A stretch of DNA of 64,000 bases from Salvelinus alpinus (GCF_045679555.1 NC_092091.1:13107918-13171917); one strand, 5' to 3'; shown: positions 49,484 to 60,744, numbered from the stretch's first letter. Made by a program: numbers and translations. The notes: generated by a model not told the origin, from the letters alone.

Positions 49484-50096
49484 GCTGAGCTGGTTAAACT
49501 GTAGTAGGGTCCACATAGATACTAGTCATGCTGGTGTAGTCTATAGCTGAGCTGGTTAAACTGTAGTAGGGCCCACATAGATACTAGTCATGCTGGTCTA
49601 GTCTATAGCTGAGCTGGTTAAACTGTAGTAGGGCCCACATAGATACTAGTCATCCTGGTGTAGTCTATAGCTGAGCTGGTTAAACTGTAGTAGGGCCCAC
49701 ATAGATACTAGTCATGCTAGTGTAGTCTATAGCTGAGCTGGTTAAACTGTAGTAGGGTCCACATAGATACTAGTCATACTGGTGTAGTCTATAGCTGAGC
49801 TGGTTAAACTGTAGTAGGGTCCACATAGATACTAGTCATGCTGGTGTAGTCTAAAGCTGAGCTGGTTAAACTGTAGTATGGTCCAGATAGATACTAGTCA
49901 TGCTGGTGTAGTCTATAGCTGAGCTGGTTAAACTGTAGTAGGGTCCACATAGATACTAGTCATGCTGGTGTAGTCTATAGCTGAGCTAGTTAAACTGTAG
50001 TAGGGTCCACATAGATACTAGTCATGCTGGTGTAGTCTATAGCTGAGCTGGTTAAACTGTAGTAGGGTCCACATAGATACTAGTCATGCTGGTGGT
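49484..50096. repeat. 62-bp minisatellite after TRIM copy 2
   Basis: About ten copies of the same 62-bp unit as at 29610-30228, again starting with the last codons (AELVKL, stop). Copies differ by scattered single bases (gtcc/gccc variants). Confidence 0.97.
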
Positions 50097-50980
50097 GATG
50101 GTCCCCAGATGTGATGATTCATTCTGCTCTGTTTTGATTAAATTTTTTCTGACTGATTTGATATACAGAAACTTCAGTTATAAAAATACTTTGTATTCAT
50201 GTTTTTATCATGTACATTTCCACAAATCATGATGTATTGTGTTGCTGTATATTGGTTGTCAGTCAGAACCATTGATATGTTTTCTCAATTGGTTCTCTGT
50301 CTCTATATAATTCTCCTCAATGGCATTGAACAGGTAGAATCACTTACTAACTAACTAAACCATATTAAACAGCAGATATCTTGACTTGCCACTCAGTATA
50401 TCAGTAATGTTCAGAATAGTACTTTAATATCATTGGAGATTGATAGTATTTTTAATCCACTATCCAGAGTCAGGAACAGATGAAGTTAGGTCTGCTACTG
50501 TTCAGTGATTAAATATGATTTATGGTGATGGGAAATAAAAAATACAACACTAAACTTCATCTAGTAATAGTTTTCCTTTGTTATTTATTCCAAGGTGTCT
50601 TTAACTTGTAAATGGATTGTGTGGAGGTGAGCTAGTGGTGTGGCTGATAGAATAGAATGAAAAGGGAGGAGGGGAGGAAGAGGAGAGGAGTGAAGGGCTG
50701 TTAAAGAACCAGATGAGGAAGAGAAAGATGTTCAGGGGAATTACTGCCTCTGTTCCAAATGGTTCCCTATTCCCTACGTAGTGCACTACGGTGCTTCTGA
50801 CCAGGTCTAAAGTAGTGTTCTACATATGGAATAGGGTGTAGACTTATTACAATATCATGCTTTAGTGTTTGGCACAAAGAAATATTAGATCTCCACTCAC
50901 CCACTTCATGTCTGTCATCCCCCAGTTCTGTTAAGACTTCCTCTCATTGAACTGGGCCTCATTCTAAATGGTCACGTTGT
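50097..50980. other. Intergenic flank of TRIM copy 2
   Basis: 50115-50490 is paralogous to 31190-31800 after TRIM copy 1. It carries the unoccupied site of the hAT element. The remainder to 50980 has no feature that I can support. Confidence 0.6.
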
Positions 50981-50981
50981 A

Positions 50982-51178
50982 TTGTTAGTCCATACTGGGC
51001 TTTACTATGGTTCTACATACAGTATCTGTATTGATAATCCATACTGGACTTTACTATGGTTCTACATAGAGTACCTGTATTGATAGTCCATACTGGTCTT
51101 TACTATGGTTCTACATACAGTACCTGTATTGACAGTCCATACAGGGCTTTACTATGGTTCTACATACAGTATCTGTAC
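50982..51178. repeat. 49-bp tandem repeat, four copies
   Basis: 'tttactatggttctacatac' recurs at 49-bp spacing with 'gatagtccatactgg' between. Confidence 0.9.
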
Positions 51179-51571
51179 CTGGAGGGTTTCTGCTCACATA
51201 TTCCTTTATCTCCACAACTTTATCTGATTCTCTCTCTCGCTCTCCCACTTCCCTTCATGGATTTAAAGGAAATGACTGGTATATGTAAACTCCCTCTACC
51301 CCATGTCAACACCAATCCAATGCTTTTACATTTGTGAGGAGTAGTGAAGGAATGTTAAACATCAGGAGGAAGGAGAGATTATTGGGATGGAGTGATGATA
51401 GAGGGATGTGAAAGAGGAGAGAGGTAATGGTTGTACTCCCCCATGGAGTGATGATAGAGGGATGTGTAAGAGGGAAGTAATGGTTATACTTATTTATTCT
51501 CTCTTTACTGACATTCTGTTTCACTGACATAATTGCATAACACAAAATAATTAATGCTGGATAGATAAAGC

Positions 51572-54500
51572 TCACTTCCTCCCATAAGAGTCATTAAAGC
51601 GTTCACTGAGATAGGCTCCTGACTTCACAGGGGGATATTTGTTGGATCCGTCAAAACAGGTGATGAGGGCTTCATCGTCTGGCTGCACAAAGAAAGCCAG
51701 GGACTGCCGTGTGCTCAAGTCTCCAGCAGGGGGCAGCAAAACCCTATGGACCTGAAAGGATAAGTGAGATGGAAAATTCAAAGGCAAATTTACCTTTGCT
51801 TCCACAGAGACCCAAGTCATATTCACTAGGTACCAAACTTAAGAAAATTAACTGAAACAGGCAGGGACTAACTTTCTGTTGCAAAATGTTTTGCTCGTGT
51901 GCCCTAATGAATACGACCCTGGATTCAAATACTATTTGAAATCTTACAAATACTTTTAGCATTTCCTTTAGTCTTCCAGGTGAGCGGGGTTTGTTTATAC
52001 TTTTAGGACTTTTCTATTGGTTCCATTACAACAAACTCAATCAAGCCCTGCTTATTAAGTATTCTAAATCATTTTAAATAGTATTTGAATGCAGGTCTGT
52101 TTCCACAAGCAATGAACCTGTAACATCTTGTATGATCTTATCAGGTAAAGGTGTGTCAAATGGAAGGGCAAGTCTCACCGCTGAGAGGAAAACATCACTG
52201 GTCCACCTCTGCATCAGGTCAGCTATGTTGATCAGTACTGTCCCAGGGATGCTGGGAGCAGAGATGAACTCCCCTGACCTGGTACGCACCTATGGATTTG
52301 TCATTTTAATATCCAGTTTACCCCATTACTGATAGAACACACATAAACCATGTTAATAAAATGAAATTGATCAAAGTTCCATTTATTCTACAATAGATTT
52401 CACCCCAGGTAACTTGGTAAGTTTGTTAATATCTCCAAAGTGGTCTGATATTGAGATGACTACAGGTCTCAATCCCAAACTAATGGGGGGAAATGGCAAC
52501 ATCTAATAAGATGGCATTTAGAGGTATGGATAAAATATTTTTAGTCAAACTTTGCTATTGGGGTGAACAAATACCATTAACATACATATAGTGCATTCGG
52601 AAAGTATTCAGACACCTTCCCTTTTTACATATTTTGTTACGTTACAGCCTTATTCTAAAAAATCTATTTTAGAATAAGGCTGTAACGTAACAAAATTTGG
52701 AGAAAGTCATGGGGCCTGAATACTTACCGAATGTCCCTTAAAATTTGGCTTAATAAGTTGCATGGACTGTGTGCAATAATATACCTAGAGCCAAAGTTTT
52801 TCCTGCCAGGTGCCGTAGCCAGAAACACTGGCCCTAATAGAAGCTGCAGAGGATTCAGATATCTTGTTTACCTGCAGACCACCCTCTTGGTTCTAGAAGA
52901 CCAGAGGATTCAGTGGTGTCTTGTTTACCTGCAGACCACCCTCTTGGTTCTAGAAGACCAGAGGATTCAGATATCTTGTTTACCTGCAGGCCACCCTCTT
53001 GGCTCTGGAAGACCAGGGTGATGCTGCCGTAGTCAGAGTGTTCTCCACAGCGCAGCTGGCCCTCCTTCACCCTGTCACTCCTCACCGGGGGGTAATACAG
53101 CGACCTCAGGGTAGTGCCGTTCTCATCACCTGCAGGAGACAACAACAATCAAGCCTGACTCACACAATAGGGCCCCAACTGTATTTTCCTTTCACATTGT
53201 CCTTTCAAAGATGGTTCCAGAACTATTGCAACACAGTGTCAGAATGTTACAAATACATATTGAAAGGGAACCATGATTAATGTGTATTTGTAATATTCTG
53301 ACACTGTGTTGCAATAGTTGACGAAGAAGCTTGCTCCAAAACGCTTTAGAAATTCATATCGTTGAAGGGGATAAGTAGCCTTCCTTAACTTTCTTTTACA
53401 ACTGGGCAATTCCACGGTAACAGAGGGACATTGAGACTCAGATTTTCACTTTAAAATGTATGAGGGTTTGGGGTCTTTGTGACGTCATTCTGTTACCAAA
53501 CTTTGCATCTGCACTGTTCTTCAAGTAAATGTGTTTTTGTTATTTTTTTGTTGTAAATTGTTAAAGTAGTCCTTGTCCATTGTTGTAAGGTTTGTTTAAC
53601 TTTGCAATCATTGTTTTTTGTTTGACATACATTCTAAAGTGAACAATCTGAATCTTAGTGTCACTCTGTTACCATGGAATTGCCCAACTTCAGTTTTACA
53701 TTCTTAGGACTGAGCAGCCCTTCACCCAGGTGTGATTGTACATATATAACCCCCTGAGAGAAAGAGAGAAAGCTGTACTCACTCCCTATGTGTCTGTGTG
53801 CACTCAGGAAGACCTCAGCCTCCAGGCCCAGACTGTCGGCCATCACACGAAGCACCCGGAGACACAGGTCCTTACAGCGCAGGAAGAACGATGACTGGAT
53901 CTCACAGAATCCATTCACTCCTTCCCACGATGGCCATTTCTATAGACCAGGAAGAGTTGTGTAAGGACAGTGAAATCAGAGCTATATACAATATAGGATA
54001 TAAAAGATGACAGGAATACATTGAAAGTTGTCAAAACCTATGGGTGGCCTGGTGAGTTCTGTTCCTAGATGGAGTTCTATCAGCCTGGTGAGTTCTGTTT
54101 CTAGATGGAGTTCTATCAGCCTGGTGAGTTCTGTTTCTAGATGGAGTTCTATCAGCCTGGTGAGTTCTGTTCCTAGATGGAGTTCTATCAGCCTGGTGAG
54201 TTCTGTTCCTAGATGGAGTTCTATCAGCCTGGTGAGTTCTGTTTCTAGATGGAGTTCTATCAGCCTGGTGAGTTCTGTTCCTAGATGGAGTTCTATCAGC
54301 CTGGTGAGTTCTGTTCCTAGATGGAGTTCTATCAGCCTGGTGAGTTCTGTTCCTAGATGGAGTTCTATCAGCCTGGTGAGTTCTGTTCCTAGATGGAGTT
54401 CTATCAGCCTGGTGAGTTCTGTTCCTAGATGGAGTTCTATCAGCCTGGTGAGTTCTGTTCCTAGATGCAGTTCTATCAGCCTGGTGAGTTCTGTTCCTAG

Positions 54501-55422
54501 ATGGAGTTCTATCAGCCTGGTGAGTTCTGTTCCTAGATGGAGTTCTATCAGCCTGGTGAGTTCTGTTCCTAGATGGAGTTATATCAGCCTGGTGAGTTCT
54601 GTTCCTAGATGGAGTTCTATCAGCCTGGTGAGTTCTCTTCCTAGATGGAGTTCTATCAGAGTGGTTGAACTCTGTATATGGCTCAGAGTGAGGTCAATCC
54701 CTTTGTACCTTGACACTGATAGCAACAACAACCACAGCAGAGAAGTTGGATGTACAGACAGACACAGAGACAGACGTTGTTTACTATGTCTGGATGAAAG
54801 GACGCAGTGTTGAAGGCTTCCTTTAGGTCTCCTGGTCTCTTGGGATTTAAACTGTGAATACAGAGAGATAGTCCTAACCATTCAATCAATGTACACAACA
54901 AACAGTCATCATTAACACTATACTGAGTGGAGACTATGGATATAATATATTATCATATAACATAATGACTAGACTAACTGTTTTGACAAGTAAGCACAGC
55001 CAGATATTTTGACTTGACAGTGTCTCTATACCTCTCAGTCTCTGAAGACACCCAGCCATGGTTAGGACTATTAGAGAAACTTTTCCTGCTGAAAGGCAGT
55101 TTCATTTCGTCTGGTTGCAGAAAGAATTTCTTGGATATTGTCATAACCTCGTCCACCTATGAAGAATAGCCTCATGTTGATCACCCAAAGCACAAAATCC
55201 ACTCGTACTGACATGCCAAATATTTCCAACACCTTAAAAATAAAAACTCTGAGCAATGCTGTTACTCACTTCTAGTTGCACTATCCCAGTATTCTTCAGA
55301 TAAACAAATCCCACTCCAGTAAAGGCCGTTTTCAACTGCCTGCTCAGGATCTCTAACTGTTCCCCCGAAACATCGTTTTCCCCTAACTTGTATGCTCCAA
55401 AATCAACAACTGGTATCTTCAT
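51572..55422 (-). CDS. Fe(II)/2-oxoglutarate dioxygenase, IPNS-like
   Basis: Seven minus-strand exons join in frame to 312 residues: 55422-55270, 55156-55032, 54851-54785, 53939-53783, 53129-52984, 52289-52179, 51751-51572, all GT-AG. The start at 55422 gives MKIPVVDFG, the usual opening of the DIOX_N domain (GFVYLKNTGI at about 39-48). The jelly-roll domain has the metal triad H198-x-D200 (CGEHSDYGSITL) and H255 (VHRV), and the 2-oxoglutarate anchor R268-x-S270. Length fits isopenicillin-N-synthase/plant 2OG-oxygenase relatives. Fish carry such genes annotated as 2OG dioxygenase or UPF0676-like; the substrate is unknown. It is probably a soluble oxidoreductase because no signal or membrane segment is seen. 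All catalytic residues are kept, so it looks functional. Confidence 0.85.
51830..52100. mobile_element. MITE-type repeats in a dioxygenase intron
   Basis: 51830-51920 resembles the nucb2 intron 2 MITE ('gtgccctaatgaatacgacc'). It runs into 'ggattcaaatactatttgaa' at 51912, whose inverted form 'aaatagtatttgaatgcagg' closes the block at 52095. Confidence 0.55.
52591..52734. mobile_element. Palindromic Tc1-derived MITE
   Basis: The two Tc1 ends are joined with almost no interior: 'agtgcattcggaaagtattc' ... 'cagccttattctaaaa' meets its inverted copy 'attttagaataaggctgtaa' ... 'gaatacttaccgaatgt'. About 143 bp, in the intron between dioxygenase exons 5 and 6. Confidence 0.9.
52852..53025. repeat. 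Triplicated exon-intron boundary of the dioxygenase
   Basis: Three copies of a 55-57 bp unit ('ttgtttacctgcagaccacc' and neighbours). The copy at 52981-53025 holds the end of coding exon 5 and its donor. The other two are intronic copies with the same donor-like sequence. Confidence 0.9.
53178..53400. mobile_element. Foldback (palindromic) element
   Basis: 'actattgcaacacagtgtca' at about 53223 pairs with 'tgacactgtgttgcaatagt' at about 53310, around a centre that includes 'ggaaccatgattaatgtgta'. The right flank 'gaagaagcttgctccaaaac' recurs inverted at 34395-34410. It is non-coding and lies in the intron between dioxygenase exons 4 and 5. Confidence 0.75.
54046..54660. repeat. 36-bp minisatellite, about 17 copies
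   Basis: Unit 'tgagttctgttcctagatgg' plus 'agttctatcagcctgg'; period 36. The long plus-strand frame across it (261 codons of a 12-residue repeat) is an artefact. It is in the dioxygenase intron between exons 3 and 4. Confidence 0.97.
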
Positions 55423-55720
55423 GTTGGGAGTTGGGACAATGATCTGGCTAAACAATGAAACAGTGAGTTGAATATGTCCCGAGGTTTGCAATTATGCATA
55501 GCAGATTGCACCCAGACCGTGTGTCGCTGGGGTGTTTTCCTTATGACTAATCTGTTGAAAAACAATTCTAAACGGAAAAAAATGGAACGAAATGGGGCGG
55601 GACCTACATGATTTTGTCCAATAGATACTCTCGTTTTATTTGCCAAACGTTTTGCAACTGTTTGGACGCTTTTTCTCAGCGTGCGTGAACCATGTGACAA
55701 CTGTGAGCCAATAGTAATGT
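55423..55720 (-). promoter_or_regulatory. Proposed dioxygenase promoter
   Basis: Within 300 bp before the ATG the plus-strand text has 'ggggcggg' (55594-55601) and 'gtccaata' (55616-55623), a GC box and an ATTGG/CCAAT-type box. Both lie in a stretch resembling the MITE of nucb2 intron 2. The start site was not seen. Confidence 0.35.
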
Positions 55721-55777
55721 GACCCTTAATTATTGCAGGTTGTGCAATCCTGTTATTTCACATTTTGATGTTGTTAA

Positions 55778-58700
55778 CCTATTTAATCCCATCGGTCACA
55801 ATAGTGACCGTAAAAAACGTTTTCAGTTATAAGGCTCTAAAAATGTTACTGAATGATCTATCAATATATTTCCAGCAAATATTGAAATAATAAAGGGTCT
55901 CAATGAAAGATGTGCAGTGTCACATGTTTAGTGTGAATTGTCACATGACCAGAGCTGTTTACTTCCTGGTTGCACCATGAGAAGAGGATGACTGCATCAA
56001 AGCTCCCAAACAAAAGGTTAGTAAAGTATGTTAACATAAGGTTAGGACAAAGATTTTTGGTACACATCATCTTTAAGGTGTCTAGTATTGATAAATTAAT
56101 TTGCAATTACTCAACTTTGTTCAGTGTGGTCATAGAATGTGTAAACATGTTGACGGCAACAATAGTGACCGGCGGGATAACACAGTGCGTCTAGGTATAC
56201 ACATAGTTATACACATACATAGTTCTTGTTTGACCTAACTTTCTACTCTGTTCTTTCTTTTAGTTTCACTTTGAGTCAAGTTCTGGATATGTTGGATCTA
56301 GGTGACTGCCCAGACAAGGCATGCAACATTGCAGTTATCCCTCAAAATGAGAAAGATGCTGTCCTGAGTGATTGTGATAGCGATGGGTCAGATATGGACT
56401 ATGGACAGGCCATTTGCCAGCCAGGCTGTTGAATGCATATGCTGAACATATGCAAACAGATCATGACAGGAACAACGTTATCAGTGATGATGACCTGAAC
56501 AAAATTGTATTTTGTTCAGTGTAGGCCTCTCCTTGAATGCATATTCTACAGGCTACCTCTATCCTAAATGTTACCTTTATGTTCAGTGGGAATGAATCAC
56601 ACGACTGCTATACAGTTGTTAGTGAATGTTGCACTAAAATGTCACAATGACAATGTTACAATGAATATTGCACTAAAGTACAAGTTCAAATGTTACAACA
56701 TCAGAAGCCTCCTCCCTAAGTTTGTCTTACTCACCGCTTTAGCACACTCTGCCAACCCTGATGTCCTTGCCGTGTCTGAATCCTGGCTTAGGAAGGCCAC
56801 CAAAAATTCTGAGATTTCCATACCCAACTATAACACTTTCCGTCAAGATAGAACTGCCAAAGGGGGAGGAGTTGCAATCTACTGCAGAGATAGCCTGCAA
56901 AGTTCTGTCATACTTTCCAGGTCTATGCCCAAACAGTTCGAACTTCTAATTTTAAAAATTAATCTCTCCAGAAATAAGTCTCTCACTGTTGCCGCCTGCT
57001 ACCGACCCCCCTCAGCTCCCAGCTGTGCCCTGGACACCATCTGTGAATTGATCGCTCCCCATCTAGCTTCAGAGTTTGTTCTGTTAGGTGACCTAAACTG
57101 GGATATGCTTAACACCCCGGCAGTCCTACAATCTAAGCTAGATGCCCTCAATCTCACACAAATCATCAAGGAACCCACCAGGTACAACCCTAAATCCGTA
57201 AACATGGGCACCCTAATAGACATTATCCTGACCAACTTGCCCTCCAAATACACCTCTGCTGTCTTCAATCAAGATCTCAGCGATCACTGCCTCATTGCCT
57301 GTATCCGCTACGGGTCCGCGGTCAAACGACCACCCCTCATCACTGTCAAACGCTCCCTAAAACACTTCTGCGAGCAGGCCTTTCTAATCGACCTGGCCCG
57401 GGTACCCTGGAAGGATATTGACCTCATCCCGTCAGTTGAGGATGCCTGGTCATTCTTTAAAAGTTACTTCCTCACCATATTAGACAAGCATGCTCCGTTC
57501 AAAAAATGCAGAACTAAGAACAGATATAGCCCTTGGTTCACTCCAGACCTGACTGCCCTCGACCAGCACAAAAACATCCTGTGGCGAACTGCAATAGCAT
57601 CGAAGAGCCCCCGCGATATGCAACTGTTCAAGGAAGTCAGGAACCAATACACGCAGTCAGTCAGGAAAGCAACGGCTGGCCATGCCTTCCTCCTGGCGAC
57701 TCCAACCTTGGCCAACAGCCCCGCCCCCCCCCCCGCTGCTACTCGCCCAATCCTCCCCAGCTTCTCCTTTACCCAAATCCAGATAGTAGATGTTCTGAAA
57801 GAGCTGCAAAACCTGGACCCATACAAATCAGCTGGGCTTGACAATCTGGACCCCCTATTTCTGAAACTGTCCGCCGCCATTGTCGCACCCCCTATTACCA
57901 GCCTGTTCAACCTCTCCTTCGTATCATCTGAGATCCCCAAGGATTGGAAAGCTGCCGCGGTCATCCCCCTCTTCAAAGGGGGAGACACCCTGGACCCAAA
58001 CTGTTACAGACCTATATCCATCCTGCCCTGCCTATCTAAGGTCTTCGAAAGCCAAGTCAACAAACAGATCACTGACCATCTCGAATCCCACCGTACCTTC
58101 TCCGCTGTGCAATCCGGTTTCCGAGCCGGTCACGGGTGCACCTCTGCCACGCTCAAGGTACTAAACGATATCATAACCGCCATCGATAAAAGACAGTACT
58201 GTGCAGCCGTCTTCATCGACCTGGCCAAGGCTTTCGACTCTGTCAATCACCATATTCTTATCGGCAGACTCAGTAGCCTCGGTTTTTCTAATGACTACCT
58301 TGCCTGGTTCACCAACTACTTTGCAGACAGAGCTCAGTGTGTCAAATCGGAGGGCATGCTGTCCGGTCCTCTGGCAGTCTCTATGGGGGTACCTCAGGGT
58401 TCAATTCTCGGGCCGACTCTTTTCTCTGTATATATCAATGATGTTGCTCTTGCTGCGGGCGATTCCCTGATCCACCTCTACGCAGACGACACCATTCTGT
58501 ATACTTCTGGCCCTTCCTTGGACATTGTGCTATCTAACCTCCAAACGAGCTTCAATGCCATACAACACTCCTTCCGTGGCCTCCAACTGCTCTTAAACGC
58601 TAGTAAAACCAAATGCATGCTTTTCAACCGTTCGCTGCCTGCACCCGCACGCCCGACTAGCATCACCACCCTGGACGGTTCCGACCTAGAATATGTGGAC

Positions 58701-60202
58701 ATCTATAAGTACCTAGGTGTCTGGCTAGACTGCAAACTCTCCTTCCAGACTCATATCAAACATCTCCAATCCAAAATCAAATCTAGAGTCGGCTTTCTAT
58801 TTCGCAACAAAGCCTCCTTCACTCACACCGCCAAACTTACCCTAGTAAAACTGACTATCCTACCGATCCTCGACTTCGGCGATGTCATCTACAAAATAGC
58901 TTCCAATACTCTACTCAGCAAACTGGATGCAGTTTATCACAGTGCCATCCGTTTTGTTACTAAAGCACCTTATACGACCCACCAATGCGACCTGTATGCC
59001 CTAGTCGGCTGGCCCTCGCTACATGTTCGTCGTCAGACCCACTGGCTCCAGGTCATCTACAAGGCTATGCTAGGTAAAGTGCCGCCTTATCTCAGTTCAC
59101 TGGTCACGATGGCTACACCCACCCGTAGCACGCGCTCCAGCAGGTGTATCTCACTGATCATCCCTAAAGCCAAAACCTCATTTGGACGCCTTTCCTTCCA
59201 GTTCTCTGCTGCCTGCGACTGGAACGAATTGCAAAAATCTCTGAAGTTGGAGACTTTTATCTCCCTCAACAACTTTAAACATCTGCTATCCGAGCAGCTA
59301 ACCGATCGCTGCAGCTGTACATAGTCCATCGGTATATAGCCCACCCAATTTACCTACCTCACCCCCCATACTGCTTTTATTTATTTACTTTTCTGCTCTT
59401 TTGCACACCAGTATCTCTACTTGCACATGATCATCTGATGATTTATCACTCCAGTGTTAATCTGCTAAATTGTAATTATTCAATTTATTGCCTACCTCCT
59501 CATGCCTTTTGCACACATTGTATATAGATTCTCTTTTTTTCCTACCATGTTATTGACTTGTTTATTGTTTACTCCATGTGTAACTCTGTGTTGTTGTCTG
59601 TTCACACTGCTATGCTTTATCTTGGCCAGGTCGCAGTTGCAAATAAGAACTTGTTCTCAACTAGCCTACCTGGTTAAATAAAGGTGAAATTTAAAAAAAA
59701 AATACAATAAAGTTACAATATTAATGTTTCAATTCATGTTGCACTAAAGTAACAATGTTACAATAAAGTAACAATGTTGAAATACATTGATGGTTGTTTT
59801 TTTGTCTTTGCTCTCAGTATTCATATCGATGTAGTGTAATGGTTTTTGATGTGTAAAATAGTCACACTAGAATGTGAAGGGGCATTCTAGTGGCAATGCT
59901 GGGGACTGCCAGTGACAGAGTTTTAAATGTGTTAATAACTGGGCTGGGGACTGCTAGTGACAGAGTTTTAAATGTGTTAATAACTGGGTTGGGATATATA
60001 AGAACTTTGATAACTGCATAGGAGAAATATGTTAATTCAGTATACGTAACATTATCCCACCTTGTGACCGACCATAAAACACACTTTTTCACCTACTTTT
60101 CCATTAAAATTTCAAAAAATAATGATTGATTACTTCAAAGGGTTACTAATGACACTTGATTTGGATATTTTCATGTCTGGGAAAAATTTGGGATTAAATG
60201 GG
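55778..60202 (+). mobile_element. piggyBac-like element carrying an L2 insertion
   Basis: The left end TTAA (55774-55777) is followed by 'cctatttaatcccatcgg'; the right end 'gggattaaatggg' is followed by TTAA (60203-60206). The ends are inverted repeats and TTAA is the diagnostic piggyBac target. Frame 56226-56432 (VLDMLDLGDCPDKAC, then an acidic DCDSDGSDMDYG) resembles the N-terminal part of piggyBac transposases. The catalytic domain is absent, so it is non-autonomous. A 45-bp direct duplication is at 59905-59990. An L2 LINE occupies about 56690-59700. Confidence 0.8.
56690..59705 (+). mobile_element. L2-type LINE with open EN-RT frame
   Basis: A 918-codon frame (56568-59324) is uninterrupted across an apurinic-type endonuclease (DVLAVSESWL, GGVAIYCRD, GDLNWDML, SDHCLI) and a reverse transcriptase (CYRPISILPCLSKVFE, FIDLAKAFDSVNHHIL, GVPQGSILGPTLFSVYIND, LYADDTILY). 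The first 40 or so codons come from piggyBac sequence upstream of the LINE junction. The 3' UTR ends 'ctacctggttaaataaagg' and an A run. ORF1 and the start of ORF2 are missing, so it is 5' truncated. The open frame implies recent insertion. Confidence 0.92.
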
Positions 60203-60261
60203 TTAATTGTCTGATTTGAGTCAGAGCATTTATCCCTAGGCCAATGTAGTGTGATCATTGT

Positions 60262-60560
60262 AAAGCTTTTTGGTCAGGTATCAAGAGGTTGCAGAAGGGA
60301 GAAGCAGAGATGTCCAAGTTGTGGAAAATATCATATTATGTGTTATAAAAGTGATGACTATGTGAAATGTTGCAATTGAGGTGGGAACCACGAAGCAATG
60401 TCTTCCCGAATGCCCCACAAGGGTCGAAGAGGAGGTGGCCAAAGTCAGGGCTGTACAGAGCATTTCATATGCAGCAGCTGTGAAAAGGGTTGAGGGGTTG
60501 AATGGCGCACCAGAAGAGTCCATGGCAGTGGATAGGCCTACACTGCAGCATGTAGGGGTT
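60262..60560 (+). mobile_element. LINE ORF1 remnant with zinc knuckles
   Basis: Reading near 60310-60415 gives a CPSCGKYHIMC-type and a CCN-GGNHEA-type CCHC pattern, followed by a frame with SISYAAAVKRVEG. This combination is typical of ORF1 from Nimb/I-like or Tx1-like fish LINEs. Frames are broken and no RT follows. Confidence 0.5.
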
Positions 60561-60676
60561 GAATGGCGCACCAGAAGAGTCCATGGCAGTGGATAGGCCT
60601 ACACTGCAGCATGTAGGGGTTGAATGGCGCACCAGAAGAGTCCATGGCAGTGGATAGGCCTACACTGCAGCATGTA
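60494..60676. repeat. 61-bp tandem repeat, three copies
   Basis: 'ggggttgaatggcgcaccag' recurs at 60494, 60555 and 60616. Copies are almost identical, so the expansion is recent. It arose inside the ORF1 remnant. Confidence 0.95.
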
Positions 60677-60744
60677 GGGGTTGCCTTTCACCTGCAGGAT
60701 CCTGACATTTTAAAGGTTAAGAAGGTTGAATTTGTGGCATTTCA

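Larger units (their letters stand above)
43764..49504 (+). pseudogene. finTRIM-like gene, copy 2 (broken)
   Basis: Exons homologous to copy 1 exons 3-6 lie at 43764-43997, 47105 to about 47195, 48703-48762 and 48999-49504. The RING/B-box exon and the 96-bp exon are absent upstream, where a Tx1-like LINE and unassigned sequence are found. The 160-bp exon is cut after GDV by a Tc1-like insertion that removed its last 65 or so bases and its donor. In the B30.2 exon two offsetting frame changes replace the CYWEVEWS segment by AVTGRWSGL, deleting a core SPRY strand. The last exon otherwise reads to the same AELVKL stop. At best it could yield a B30.2-only product; most likely a pseudogene. Confidence 0.85.

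Noticed and set aside
54028-54813. 261-codon plus-strand frame with a 12-residue repeat
   Set aside because: It is a 36-bp minisatellite inside a dioxygenase intron on the opposite strand.
55423-55491. Upstream in-frame ATG at 55491 as dioxygenase start
   Set aside because: It would add about 23 residues (MQTSGHIQLTVSLF...) with no family counterpart. The ATG at 55422 gives the standard MKIPVVDF opening.
56226-56432. Independent small host gene with an acidic C-terminus
   Set aside because: It lies within TTAA-bounded inverted termini and resembles the N-terminal part of piggyBac transposases.
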